Source: Cardinalis cardinalis | Lineage: Eukaryota > Chordata > Aves > Passeriformes > Cardinalidae | Direction of reading: 5' to 3' | NCBI GenBank assembly: GCA_014549065.1 | Contig: JACDOX010000009.1 | Location: forward strand, 1,162,453 to 1,226,452 | Length of the DNA stretch: 64,000 nt | In this document: positions 50,198 through 63,117 of the stretch, one piece after another | Layout of the letters: each line of letters starts with the position of its first letter | Numbering within the stretch: position 1 is the stretch's first letter | Made by a program: the position numbers and the translations under genes | Notes under the pieces: generated by a model | Told to the model about the DNA's origin: nothing | Databases searched by the model: none | The model's input: only the letters and a program-made list of their open reading frames with translations

Positions 50198-53100
50198 CTG
50201 ATTTAATGTTTCATCTTAATGAGATTTGAAAGCTANTTAGTAATGNGCCTTGAGTCCTTAGAATTAAAATTTTCTTTTATCTCTGTGGAGGAATATGAGC
50301 TGAAGCAGAGCACTGAGAGTGTTAGGCATTATGGAACAGTTGACACTGAAATGGAAAATAATAAGAAAAAAAATGTGACAGACCTTGCAATAATTAAACA
50401 GTATTAGATAAATAAATTTATAGGGAAGTTTAAGAGTTAAAATAACTGCTGGGATAAATGANGCTGTAAACAAGCATTTTTCTGAGTAAGATTCAAATGA
50501 AGGACCACTGGGAACACTAGTGAAACCACNGTTTCAGACACTTGGATGAAAATTTATGAATTGTTGAAAAACATTTCAGCTGGATTTCTGAGAGGGCTAT
50601 ATGACATTTTTTGGTCCAGGGCAACTAAACCTGCTGCTTTATAAAAATATAAGAATAGGATTCTCAGTTAATCTCAGTATTTTATCAGACCTCTAGATTA
50701 ATCTTTGTATAATTTTTAATGTGGCAATTTTAATTATTAAAAAATTAGAAAACCAGATGGAATTACAAAAGAGCAACAGATTACTTAATTAACTTTTGCC
50801 TATTGGGATAAATAGAACATACCACAGAATCAAAGCAGACACCAATGAGACACTGTACATCCATTAGTATGCAGGAGGTTTTCTCTTCNGACAGCAGTTC
50901 TTATCAGACATAAGCATATGCCTATCCATCTTATTAAATAAACCCAGCAACTCCTCATGTTATAACCCACAGCATNTAACATCATGGCAAAAACCTGAAG
51001 AANTATTCTATGATGCTCTCTGCAGACCAGTGAAATCTCCCACTAAGTACAGGAGGGGGAAAAAAGTGAAAAAAATGATTGCTATCATTTTATGAAGTAG
51101 TATAACATGTAAGTTAGTCTGCAAATACTAACAAACATCCTTCAGCTGTGAAGGGGCCTTAAACAAAAAGTAATCAAAACATCAGATTTTAAAATTGTTG
51201 ATATATTTGTCTAAGCATTTCACAAATACTCCATTGCATGATATGTATTACATACCTGGGTAAAAATAGGAGTGAATCAGATGAAGAGCAGACCTGTAAA
51301 CCCATAATAATATAAATCTTCTTCACTTATATGAAATATCCTTTGAACTTATTGCAGTACTATCTAGATTTTTGCAAATTCTTAGTATAATTTGCAAAGA
51401 CGTTCTCTGAAATAAAAATTATTTCAAACAGGATTCCAGAAGCTCTACAATTGCTTCTTTTGGAATGAACCCCAGCTGATGACTTCCAAGATTCCCAGAA
51501 AAACTGATGATAATTATTGCACACCAAATACGTTCCTACATGATGTGCACTGATATCTTTTTATTTAATAAAAATGAGTGTCACCATATATATGTGCATA
51601 CATTTTGTTATTGCTATCAGAATTAAAAGCCTGCAATTTAAACCCAGCCTATTAGAAAAAGGGTTCAGCAGACCCACACAAATGGAAATGACTACTTGCC
51701 ACAGGTTTTTAACCAGGCTTTGATCAATGTGTTTGTTAGTACCTTCAGATTAATATCAGTTAGTTTTTGAATAGTTTCAATCTCATGCTAGATGATTCAA
51801 ACCAGATGAAAATAAAAATGTGTTACCCAAAACAAAAGAATACAGAAAATACAGTATTGTAGTATTTACTGAACAAAATAACAAAAATCATGGTGTTTTT
51901 TTTAAACAGCATTAAGTAAGCAAATTTAGGCCATACAAGCATCAAGAAATGTAAGTAACTGTACTATTAAGGTGGTATCTACAATTTTTTTAAACGGCTC
52001 AAAATCCAAAACCACAAATGTTGCCTACTTCACTTAAAAATCATTCAAGTGCCTTGCACAGTATGTAAAAAAATTGATAGTAAATGACTGCTATGAAATA
52101 TACATGCAGTACCTGAATTTTATATTTCAATACCGCAAGCCCAGATCATCAAAGCATTTAGGTTTCCACTCCTCAGGGAAGCTCTGGGTCTCCATGTATA
52201 TTAACCCCTTCCCTGAAATGAGTAATTGTTTTTGATATGTGAATTTATAGTGTTGTCTTTCCCTGTGCAGGGAGGGAAAGGGTCAATTTTACAGACAGAA
52301 TGGCTCCAATAGGCAGAAAGTTTATGGACTGCAACTACATGAACCACCTTCCCTACACAACATAAAAATATTCTAATATTAAGGATTATTTTACAACTCA
52401 GTGGAAATATGCAGTAATGCAATTCATTTCCTTTGTCTGGATGACAAAAATGGAGTCTTAACAGTCACAAGAACCCGCCTTGTGTTAGCTATAAAAAAAA
52501 ATATATTTATATATATATTTATGCAACTACTATGTGCATTAAACAAAACCACTGTATGAATCAGCAGGGTTCAATAACACTTGTATCTGAATCTCTGAAA
52601 GGGGTGCATTGTAGTCTATGGTGCTTCTCAGTNAGGACTCACAATGAAATGGCAAAGAATAGAAACCCATTTATGTTAAATCTCATTTTTCTTACCCCAT
52701 TGCCTAAGAAATGGTCCATAAGTTCTCTGGCAGCTAAAAGGATCTGTTGCTTTTATTTCAACCAACTGCTGAGAAATGAAAAATACACCTTAATACAAAC
52801 CTGATAATTCACTTTTTAGGGAACATTGAAATTGAAAATCAGCCAAACATCATTGTGAACTCCCATGAAATAATTCCACCATCATGAAAATTATCTGCTG
52901 TCTTCAGTTCTTACCAATCTGTGTGTCATGAGTTGTTTAGCAGCCTAGTAATCAGCAGTGTACAAGAAACATTGTATTACTCCTGGAAAGCATTTACATT
53001 TTGACTCACTCAGGTTGGCAGGTCGATTTAGAATTGAAAAGTGTATTTCACATCTGCTTATNTAAATGTTGGAAAAATCCTTTTCTTCTTCTTTACCTGT

Positions 53101-56034
53101 CTTAAGATACTTTTCTCAATCACACTGTGATCAATGCCCTTTGCACTGAAATGGTACAGATTTTTTCCTCAGTCTTTGAGATAACAGAGAAGAAGACTTG
53201 AACCAAAGGGCAACACCCTTGTGCACCAAAGCTTTATTATATTTCTGATTACTGTGCATCCCCACACCTAAAGCAAATACATGGCACTTGTGCCATGGTT
53301 CTGATACTGCAGGTGTCCACTGACAAGTGTTCTGCATGAACCATTGTGTCTCAGTCCACTAACAAAAACTACTGTGCAGTAGTAATCTGGTATCTTAGAT
53401 AGTTTTTCTTCTTGGACAAAGTTTATCCAGAATCTTCTTTCTATCAGGCTACAGCAGCTTAGGGCTCCTTTTCTTTAAAGAGAGGCAAAATAAATGTCTT
53501 ACACCTGTAGGCCAGTACTGGTGTTCTGTCCCAGAAATTTTAGCACTGCTCTGACACGATGAACCCTTCTTTTTCTCCCACTGGTTCCACCTCAGCATAG
53601 GCAGGATGTCCAGATCCTCTTCTGAATTTCATTGCTGGCCATCTGCTTGGACGTCGCTGCAACAGCAATAAAAAAAGAAACTTTTATGAGGGGTACTACA
53701 ATAAATTGTTAATAAAAAGATCTAACAATATCCTGAAATTTTGACCTCTCATACTAAACCACACTCTCTGTAGTTGTTACAGGAATAGAAAGGCACAGTT
53801 CAGCAGCAGCAAAAGTCAGAGGAATTAATACCTCTCTAAATTTATGGGGGATGACTGTTCTCAAACACATTGCCACCACTCTTAGCAATGAAGAAGATTA
53901 AATAGCTCCTGTCTAAAATGGTTGATTATTGGATTTGTCACATAAAGAACTGATGCTCCACTAACCTCTAGAGGATCTGCTCAATGCCCTTCCTTCCTAG
54001 TTCTGCATAGGAATTTTCCAATACACTCTATGCCACGGGAAACATGTGGCAGAGTTGACAGGAACTTTAATTTAAAAATTATTTAGGATAAAATTCTGGC
54101 ACTCTTATGCAGGACTGTTAAAATAATGCCTTCCTATTTCAAGTGCCATAATTTCTACTTGAGTAGTTTACTTTGATGGTTCAAACTGAACCAACATTTA
54201 AATTTAAACTCTTAAGAACTTTGGGTACAAGAGCCTTAAGAAGTCCTAACCAGTTTCCACTAGGATCTTGAGTGCCTGCTTTAAAAACAGCTAATAAGCA
54301 GAGAAAAGAAACAGTTATTTTCTAGGGCAGATAAAACAATTCCTGTATTATTATGATATCTCTAGGGAGGGAAAGTAATTTAAACAATCTATATTTTCAA
54401 ATGAATTAATGTCAGGTAAAGCTCAGATTATGAGTGACCACTCTGAGATTATGTCAAAGGGAATAGCTTTCAGGAAAATAGGGAAACTCCTTCATAGAGT
54501 CAGTAAGAAGAAAAATCTTTCCTAAGAAGATTTTTCCCNATTGAAAATTTTATCTGCCAAATATACTGATTTATTTCTCTTTACTGACAAGAGTTACAAT
54601 CTGCTTGGAAGGAGGGCTAGAAATACAGAAATTTATACAGAAACATTGCAGGAAAATGAGAGGAGAATCAATGAAAACAAGTTACAGCCTATATTTTCAT
54701 TGACAGCTCAAAAGCAAAGTAATTTTACTTTATGATCTTTGTTCTGAATATAAACACTGCATTTGATTTTCTGTCCCTATAATACCCCATTTTTATTTCC
54801 TTTCANTCACAAAGGAGACTTCATGCTGCTGAGGGGTGTTTTGGTGGCCATAGCACAGCCACAGCCATGATGTTTTGCTGGGACTCATGGTGCTGTTGGG
54901 CAGGACTCACTAAAGAAATCTTGAGGTGTCACTGGAAGTTGTTCCCAACNAGCCACAAGCTGACTGCAGGTTCAGCACAAAGTCTTCCTCATTTTCAGGA
55001 AGATACCTCATAAAAGCAACTGCTTCCTTTTCCTCCTGTTGCAGGATCTGGTTACTTGTGAGGCATTCAGAGCTAAATTCTGTTTGGCAGGTAATTTAAA
55101 ATACCAGACTTTTCAGTGCAGCACCTTCCTACAAAATAGGAAGGCAGAACACTGTCTTCTTTAATGGATGTCTCTTCCTAACAAGAAAACTTAGTCTATT
55201 CAAACTTTGGAGAGTTTTTTCTACCCAAGCTTGATTCTGTGTGTTCTCAAAATTAAGAAGGACAGTTTGGTTACTGCTAAAGAAAAAGGGTCATATTCTG
55301 TTCTCAGGCTCACTAAAGTAAATCAGGAATAATGCAATTAAATTTAAAGGGTTTATTTCAGATTTACACTGGTACAAATGAGAAAGGAATTTGACGGAGA
55401 AGTCTCTAATGNAAAGGGAAAAGGAAAAACCACTGGAAAACTAGTAGGAAAGAATAACTAGAAACTGTATGAAATGGTGACAGGTAAGGATGAGCTGGGT
55501 TTTAATATACTAAGTTGCTTCCTAATTTAATTTTAAAGTTTACCTATGATTAGTTACTACTTCATTGCTACATTGATGATAGATACTAAATTTACCATTT
55601 TGTACTACTCTTTTAAATTGGCCTTTCCAGATGATTAGTTTTGGAACAGATGTGTATCAGTTTTAATGATACAAGCCATAAGACATAAACATGAGTTGTT
55701 TTTCCAGAAATCAAGCAAAAGACTTGAAGGTCATCTTCTAATACAGCATTTACAGTTTTCAGTGGTTTCTTGTCACGTCTGAGGTGAGATTTTCCCTTTA
55801 TAGTGATTGTTTAATTTCAGCTTCATTATGTGCATGTTGACAGTTTTAAAAGGGAACACTGACAAACTATCAATTCATTGCCTTATGTAANCCCTTGAAA
55901 GCTGTAAAAATATTTCAGCTTTAACTGAAAAAAACAAAAGTAACTTGATATATGNTGGGAGATACAAAGTTCCTTAATTTACTGAAGCAGCTCAGGAAAT
56001 ACTTAATGCATTATTTTTTCTCTGTGAAGACTAT
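50198..56034. other. Non-coding stretch
   Basis: No gene is recognised. There is A/T low complexity at 52491-52521. A short perfect inverted repeat lies at 54510-54536. No frame longer than 90 codons is present. Confidence 0.6.
54510..54536. other. Short perfect inverted repeat
   Basis: GAAAAATCTT (54510-54519) pairs with AAGATTTTTC (54527-54536) across a 7-nt loop. The stem is AT-rich and far too short for a miRNA precursor, so it is probably incidental. Confidence 0.5.
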
Positions 56035-56118
56035 CAAAAAAACAGAAAAAAACCCTACCTCCAAACAAACCAACCAAGCAAAACACACCAAAAAACCCCA
56101 CCAAACCCAAACCAAACA
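56035..56118. repeat. A/C-only low-complexity tract
   Basis: Over about 84 bp the plus strand is almost entirely A and C, with two Ts and only a few Gs. It is built from AAAC, ACCA and CCAAAC words. The strand asymmetry is strong. Confidence 0.85.
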
Positions 56119-59100
56119 GGGAGAAACCAAGCTGGGTACTTAACTAATTCCCNATTTTAGCAGGAAAAAATAAGTTTCTTCATCTGGAATCAGAACACTT
56201 AAAGGAAATCCTCTGAGCTGTGGCTGGAGAGTTGTAACTCCTTCCTTTCAGGGTATTACAAAGCAGGAAAATGGGACTAGTATTTTTTTGAAATGCTTTG
56301 AAGCTTCCTTGAGTTCACTATTTTAAGCAATGAAGTTGAGAGAAAAGCACTTGTGACCCTACATGACCAAGATGCAGAAGAAATATGTTGAGACGCAGGA
56401 AAATGATTTATGAGATACATTAAAAAAGTTAATTTGTATTGAAGATCAGTAAGATAAAAGGAAAAAAATCTAGCAGTTGGATAATCCATGGAAAGTGAGG
56501 TCTACCTTTCATTTTCCTACATGATGTCTGTCTACAGCATTGCTGGTGGCTGTGCAGGATATTTGACTTCCTGCAGCAAAACAAAGACTAAAATAAATAT
56601 ATTTATATCCATCTTGCAGAAGAGACAGAATTTATACCATTTTACTTACTTCTGAGGGAAAACCAGAGGGGATTCTGCCTATTAAAACTAAAGGGTAGAA
56701 ACTGAAGTAACTCCTCATTCTGGTTGCAAGGAAAGATCTCCANGTGTATTCTTCTTTTTGATTACTTTCTTCTTTTGACATCTTTCAATATCAGGGATTT
56801 TTGAGCCTTACAGGTCCTTGCTTATCCATGAAAATCATATGATCTCACTCAGATGTTTAAAAAAAGGGTTTGATACATATCTGAGTGCAGTTAATTGAAT
56901 ATAGTCTAAATAAAACTCAGTTGTTATGATCTGAACATGGTTTCTAGTGTTACAGTTGATGATTTTTTTTAAGGTTGCTAGCTGTAGACCATCTTATTTC
57001 CTGCTGAACAGTAACCAATACTACAAGATCAGTTACAGGAGGATGGACAGTTGTGTAAAGTTGTGTTGAAATACTGGTATCTGAAGACTGATGCCCTGCT
57101 TCTGTGAGTTTTTGGTGCTAACATTATCTCTAAAATTTGTGTAATTTAACACTTNTCTTCTGAGATGTTAATTTATCAAAAGCAATTGTAATAATGTATA
57201 TTTTGTTAGCTGCAGCAATTTTAAGCTTTTAAATTTCCTTTCATACATCTGTGTAAAGACAAGTTTCTACCAGTAATGGACCAAAGGAACTTGGCAACAG
57301 GTATTACATATTTGATATTTTTACATCCTAGCCTCTATTATCACCATCCCATCCTCAGTCTATATTTCCCTGAGTACACAAAAATGGAATGAGAACAATT
57401 CTGTACAGAAGAGCAGTGAAGGAAAACAGTTATGAAATATTTGCCCCTCTGTCATCTCCTCAACCCTGCCATATACATTTTGTTCAGAAAGATTTCTGAA
57501 ACACTGTCAAAAGTTTCTTTGTATATTTCAACCAGCATAAAATCCCAGAGTGCTACTGCATGCATCAGCTCTTCATTCCTACTCAGCAGTAAACTTGAAC
57601 TGTGGATTTCATCAAGACATGCACACTCTTTCTAAAACTGAATTTACTGAATATAAATACTGAGTATACTGAGTACAAATACTTGACATAACATGAGAAG
57701 GTCAATCTTTCAAAGTCTTGACTCTCCAGAGCTCCCTAGTAAACTTGATTTACCACTAAACTACACAAAAGCTGAAGTTATTGAGTACCTTTTAGACTGA
57801 ATGCTCTGGCACAACTTTGTCTCCTCTATGTATTGATTTTTTCTATATTTCAATCTTTCAAACTTCTAGAGGGCTAGTTTACTGTATCTACTGAAGAGCT
57901 GCCTCTTACATTTCCACTGATGTCAAATTCTTTGTCTAATTCAGGAGTATAGGCACATTTAAATCTATTTAAAAGCTGTACTCTAACCACACTTTGCCAA
58001 GAAGGCCTATTTAATTCTGATGATATGGAAATACGCAAATATGGACTAATCAAAATTCTGGATTTATGGTCAAAACTTCGGAAAAACTGTTATGACTTAC
58101 AAAAATAGATTAAGAAAAAGAGAACAAAACTCTAGTAAGGTCTTACTAAATGACTAAATGATTAAATGTTAATCTGATATTATTCAAGACTCATTAGTCC
58201 AAGTACCTGTCCAGTGTTAATCTGCCTCAGTATTCAGGGCTTTGGTTTCTTGTGAGAAGTAAAGATCTTTCTGTTGCCAATTACCTCAACCATAACATGT
58301 ACTTTTATGCTTAAAGTTACCTGAAATTTATGCATGAGTCTTTAATGTCTTATAGAAACACCCAATTTATTTGACAAATCACAGTCAGAAGTGGATGAAG
58401 CTACGAATATCTGAAACTGTACTTCTGATATATATTCCCAGGAATAAGAAAAGAACAATTGCCTGACACCATGTTAAATTCATATTTTGAAGAAACTGCT
58501 CTCAAATAAGGATTGCTTCAGACTTAAGATTTAGTAGAGTAATTTACAGACTTCATTTATTTTTCTTTTTGATAGAAGTACTTGTTTAAAGTATCTTTTT
58601 GTGATTTAAACCATCTCTCTATAATGTTTTTTGCAGTCTTATATTCATCTGAGGAGATGGCTGCTGAAGGACGAGAAACAGAATGCCTCCTTCCTCTACC
58701 CCTTTGACTTTTATTGTCAGTGTTGATTATTTATTTTAGTGCTTCTCCCTTGTGGTCGATTCAGGTTTCCCTTGCTGAACTGCTGGTTCCTGCTGAGCTG
58801 GATAAGCTTTGGAAAAATAACTTTACTATCAGTATTAGGCAATGACAGTGAGATCAATGACAATACTCCAAATGCCAGGGCTTCAAAAGAAGAGAAGAAA
58901 AATGATACCTGTTCTCTTCTTTTTAATCATCATCTTCATGAAATGCAATTCATCCTAAACATCTGGACAAAAACTACTTGATGACCATGTTAAGCCTATT
59001 TCAAACTAAAAGCATAATCCCCTATAAAAAACAATGGGCCATATCCCAGAAGAAAACAGCAAATCTGAGTGAGCTCCATCAGCTGGCTTAGACAGCTGAT

Positions 59101-60451
59101 GATTTCATTCTTTTTACAAAAAACATTTTTTTTTCAATCTGTCTCATATTTACTTCTTGTTTGTTTGAAGACATACACTGCATTTATGACATGAATACAG
59201 AAACCTAGAAATGGTACATGGAAAACATGGCTGGATGTTATATCTGGCTCTTATTTGTGGTGTGCTGTAACAAGCAGAGAAGTAAAATGGTGACCCAGAA
59301 ATGTCCATTTATTTCCTGAGCTCTGAAATACCAAGAACTCCAGCATTTTAACTATTTTCTCATATTATTTCCTTCTGCTAAGCAGATAGGGGGATAAGAA
59401 GGCAGATCAAAATCTGAAAGAAATCTACTGCTAGATGTGTGTGCCAGTGAATGCTTTCAGATAAAATCCCTTATACAGCCCATCATTAAAAAAACCTCAC
59501 CAATAATTATTGTTCTCTCAGACCACCCCAGCTAGGGCTCAGTACTTAGAAATCATCCTCAGTTCATGCCAAGAGCCTAAATACTGTCAGCTTGAAGTGA
59601 GGCAGAGTTAAATGACAGAAATGCAGATCTTTTCATGCTGGTAGGTCTTTATGCTAAAAATCAGCCACAACCTTATTTAATTTACTAGAAAATACATAAT
59701 TTAAGGACATAATTTAAGTTGAATCAAGAGGAGTTCAAGGTGCATTCTCCATGCTCTGATCATATACTATTATGTGTTTGCTGAAGATCTGCAGCTGTTT
59801 CTTCCTCCCTCCTTGTGTTTTTCCTGAAGGTCACTCTTTGCCTCGATAGCACCAGCCCAACTCTCTGTGTGGCCATTTAAACAGATTCCTGAAATTATCC
59901 ATCTTAAACATCCAAGATGAAGTAAAACAAACAACAAAAAAAGACACAGGTATGTGCATATGTGTGATGTAAGTGTACATGCATGTTTCTAAGCAGCTGA
60001 ACCAGCAAAATAAAGCTCTGACATACCTCCAAGGAGGCTGGGAACATGAAGGCAAAAGATATGACCTTTAAAATAGGATCTTAACTCAAAAGAATGTTAA
60101 TTTTTAACCACAAACACCCACACTGCTCTTCAGTGTGTGACATATTAACTACTATTAATACATACACAGCCACTAATGCATAAGCTCTGAATTAATTCAT
60201 ATTCTTAGAGCTTCAGAGTCCACATATGTTAGTAAGTTTTGTAACTATGAGTACAAGAGAAAGGCTCTTTTGCCTGAGGTTAAGAAGGCCTAATTTGAAA
60301 TGTCATTTTAGACTTAAAATCCTTGGCCCTCAGAGAATCACCAAAGTAAAATTTTATCCATCTCTTGTCAAGCCTCCTGTAGTCATGCTTGACAATGTAT
60401 CATTGTGCCGATCTGGGAAGAGACATCCCAGTGTTTCATTCCTTACCTTCA
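56119..60451. other. Non-coding stretch before CR1-B
   Basis: No gene is recognised. The longest frames are 80 codons or fewer and have no domain. The sequence is AT-rich unique-looking DNA. Confidence 0.6.
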
Positions 60452-60559
60452 TATCACAGAATAACAGAATCTGCTGAGTTGGAAGGGACCCACAAAGGCC
60501 CTTGAGTCCAACTCCCAGAGCTGCACAGCACCATCCCCAAGAGTCCCACCCTGTGCCTG

Positions 60560-61190
60560 TGAGTATTGCCAAATGCTCCTTGGGCTGTCAGGCTGGTGCT
60601 GTGACCACGGCCCTGGGGAGCTGTTCCAGTGCTCAATCACCCTCTGGGGGGAGAACCTTTTCCAACCTAAATCTCCCCTGGCACTTCCTCAGGCCATTCC
60701 ATCAGGTCCTGTCACTGGTCGTGACAGAGAAGAGATCAGTGCCTGACCCTCCTCTTCCCCTCAAAAGGAAGTTGTGGACTCCAATGAGGTCTTCTCTCAG
60801 TCTCCTCCAGGCTGAACAGATCAAGTGACCTCAGCCACCACCTTTGTTGCCCTCCTTTGGACTCTCTCTAATAAATATTTTTCTTACATTGTGGCACCCA
60901 GAACTGCNCCCAGCACTCGAGGCGAGGCCGCCCCAGTGCGGAGCAGAGCAGGACAATCCCCTCCNTTGCCCTGCTGGTCATGCTGTGCCTGATGCCCCCC
61001 AGGNCAGGGTTGGCCCTCCTGGCTGCCAGGGCACTGCTGGCTCAGGTTCAACTTGCCATGGGCCAGGAACCCCAGGTCCCTTTCCATGGCTCTGCTCTCC
61101 AGCATCTCATTCCCCAGGCTGTCTGTACATCCAGGGTTGGCCCATCCCAGGTGCAGAATCCAGCACTTTCCCTTGTTGAGATTCAATGGT
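60560..61190 (-). pseudogene. CR1-B ORF2 C-terminal region remnant
   Basis: The minus strand carries the thumb and C-terminal part of the CR1 polymerase protein. NLNKGKCWILHLGWANPG (about 61183-61130) matches the family's N-K-x-K-C-x-V-L-H-L-G block. LESRAMERDLGFL and LNLSQQCPGSQEGQ follow at about 61105-61015, the latter already in a shifted frame. The HLEYCVQFWAP-type block is only faintly readable near 60930-60890, and EHWNSS appears near 60640-60622. Several frame changes and stops are present. The family role is the region after the polymerase palm that helps hold the template; this copy is dead. Confidence 0.82.
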
Positions 61191-61194
61191 TGGT

Positions 61195-62130
61195 GATTTC
61201 CCAGCCCTCTGATTTGTTGAGGTCTCTGCAGGGCCTTTCTGTCTTTGAGGGAGTGAACAGCTCCTGCCAGTTTTGTATCATCTGTGAACTTGCTTATTGT
61301 CCCTTCCAGTCCTGGTCCAAGTCACTGATGAAGCTGTTGAAGAGCACAGGGCCGAGGATGGAGCCCTGTGGAACCCCCCTAGTGACAGGTCACNAGTCTG
61401 ATGTCACTCCATGCTCTGTAACCCTTTGTGCCTGAGCCATGAGCCAGCTGCTCCCCCATCACAGGATGTGTTCATCCAGCTGTGAGCTGGACATCTTGTG
61501 CAGAAGGGCTCTGTGAGAGACAGCATTGAAAGCTTTACTGAAATCCAAAAATCTCATGACATCAACTGGTTTCCCCTGATCAACCCTATGGGTTACCTTG
61601 TCACAAAAGGAAATCAGGTTGGATAAGCACGACTTTCCTCTCATGAAGTTGTGCTGGCTGTGACCNNTGAGTGTGTTGTCTTTAAGGTGTTTTTCAATAC
61701 TGCCAGAATAAACTTCTCCATAACTTTACCAGGCATGGAAGTGAGACTGACAGGCCTGTAGTTCATGGGGTCCTCCTCCTTGCCTTTCTTGAAAGTTCAG
61801 ACAGCTTACACCAGCTTCCAGTCAGCTGGGACTTCTCCATATTCCCAAGACTGCTCAAAAATCATTGAGAGAGTTCCTGTGATGACATCATCCAGCTCTT
61901 TGAGGATTCTTGAATGAATCCCAGCAGGCCCCATAGATTTGTAGGGATCCAGCCAGAGCAGCAGATCCTGCACAATTTCAGGGTTGACTGGGAGTTGATC
62001 ATTCTTGCAGTCATGGTCCTCCAACTCAGGGCACCCATGGTCCATCATCCTTGTTGAAGACAGAGGTAAAGAATGTGTTAAACACCTCTGCCTTGTCTCT
62101 GTCCCTATTTGTGAGGAGACCACCCTCATC
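61195..62130 (-). pseudogene. CR1-B reverse transcriptase remnant
   Basis: This is the reverse transcriptase palm and fingers of ORF2, the part deleted from CR1-A. Minus-strand landmarks in order are: DPYKSMGPAGIHSRILKEL (about 61957-61900); EVPADWKLV (about 61832-61806); a YRPVSLTSMPGK block near 61775-61735 after a stop; RGKSCLSNLISF (61641-61606); FLDFSKAFNAVSH (about 61551-61513) with the motif-A Asp; GVPQGSILGPVLFN near 61380-61340; and KFTDDTK (about 61288-61268), the FADD-box with Ala replaced by Thr. The catalytic Asp residues remain, but stops and frameshifts between the blocks break the frame. The NN at 61666-61667 lies in the linker between two blocks. Confidence 0.9.
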
Positions 62131-62480
62131 CATCCTGCCCCATCTATAATGGGACAATGTTGTTTTTACACTGCTTAATATTAATAAATTTGAAAAAACC
62201 CTCTTTTTATTGTCCCCCACAGCTCTTCTCTGCTGAGCTTTGGCCACATGAATTTTCTCCCTACAGTGGCCAGCAGAGGCTCTGTGTTTTTCCCATGTCA
62301 CCTGACGTTGCTTCCACTGGGCATACACCTTCCTTTTCCTCCTTATTTTTAAGAGAAGAATCCTGTTCAACCAAGATGGCCTTCTGCCTTGTACACTTGA
62401 CTTCTGATGTTTGGGAATTGCCTGCTCCTGTGCCCTTAGGAGGTGATGTTTAAAAAGTGACCAACACTGATGGACTGCAG
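62131..62480 (-). pseudogene. CR1-B linker between endonuclease and RT
   Basis: The minus strand encodes a basic, glutamine-rich stretch, RKRKVYAQWKQRQVTWEKHR, followed by CREKIHVAKAQQRRAVGDNKK and the conserved DRDKAEVFNTFFTSVFN block just before the RT. This matches the CR1 segment of the KxVYxLWKKGQAT and KAEVLNAFFASVF type. The deletion junction of CR1-A corresponds to about 62398 here. Confidence 0.85.
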
Positions 62481-63117
62481 CACCTGCAAAAACTTTTTCC
62501 CAAGGGATCTTACTAATTCCCTGAGCAGTCTGAGGTCTGCTCTCCTCAGGTCCAGAGTCGAGGTTTTTGCATTTTCCCTCGTGTTAAAAGAGATTTTAAA
62601 CTTGATCTCTTTGTGGTCACTGTGCCAAAATGGCTTCCAATCTCCACTTGCTCACAAGATCCACACTGTTGACAAGGAGTAGATCAAGGAGAGCATCTTT
62701 CCAAGCCTTTTCCATAAAGTTGTCATTCAGGTTTTTAGGAATCTTCTAGTCTAGGTTGTATCAGCTGAGTGATGTTTCCAGTTAATTTCTGGAAAGTTGA
62801 AGTCTCCCACAGGGACAAGGGCAGTTGACTTGGAAGAGTCCCTTAGTTCTTCAAAGAATAATTCATCATTGTCCTGTCCAGGAGGTCTGTAGTGGACTCT
62901 CATGATGGCATCTGCATTATTTGTTTGTCCCTTGATTCTTACCCAGAGGCTCTCAGCTGTGCCATTGGCAGCTGTGANCTCCATACATTCTGNCCCTTCT
63001 ATTCCATACAGNNCCACNNCTGCACCTCTCCTGCCCTGCCTGTCNCTCCTGAAGAGCCTGGAACCATCCAACAGGNCACTCCAGGCACAGGATCCATCCC
63101 ACCANGTTTCCCTTCTC
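62481..63117 (-). pseudogene. CR1-B AP endonuclease remnant
   Basis: One frame is open across most of this endonuclease fragment (minus strand, up to 62751). It shows WWDGSCAWS (about 63107-63081), DRQGRRGA, WVRIKGQTNNADAIM, VHYRPPGQDNDELFF and GDFNFPEINW (about 62811-62782). After a frame change it continues to HSDHKEIKFKI (about 62628-62596) with the catalytic SDH triplet. The N-terminal catalytic Asn block is missing through 5' truncation. The codon expected to hold the catalytic Glu of TETW is lost at the breakpoint, with an N in the next codon. Frame beyond 63117 is unrelated flanking DNA. About 300 bp (62814-63115) are nearly identical to 8808-9107. Confidence 0.88.

Larger units (their letters stand above)
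60452..63117 (-). mobile_element. CR1 LINE copy B, 5'-truncated
   Basis: This is a CR1 retrotransposon on the minus strand. The 3' end, at the left, shows ATCACAGAATAACAGAATCTG and then GTTGGAAGGGAC. Moving right the element runs through the ORF2 C-terminus, reverse transcriptase, linker and endonuclease. Similarity to CR1-A stops at about 63112-63117, inside the endonuclease before the N-terminal TNARS-type block, which marks 5' truncation, the usual result of incomplete reverse transcription. Reading frames are split by stops and frameshifts, so it is inactive. It lies in the same orientation as CR1-A about 52 kb away. Ns are strikingly dense in its last 150 bp. Confidence 0.95.

Noticed and set aside
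54510..54536. miRNA-type hairpin
   Set aside because: A 10-bp AT-rich stem is too short for a precursor; kept only as a minor inverted repeat.
60980..61435. Plus-strand open frame of 151 codons
   Set aside because: It lies antisense to the CR1-B polymerase remnant and is a shadow of that coding region.
61459..62129. Reverse transcriptase-like frames as a host gene
   Set aside because: They are collinear parts of the CR1-B LINE with its diagnostic 3' end, broken by stops; not a domesticated gene.
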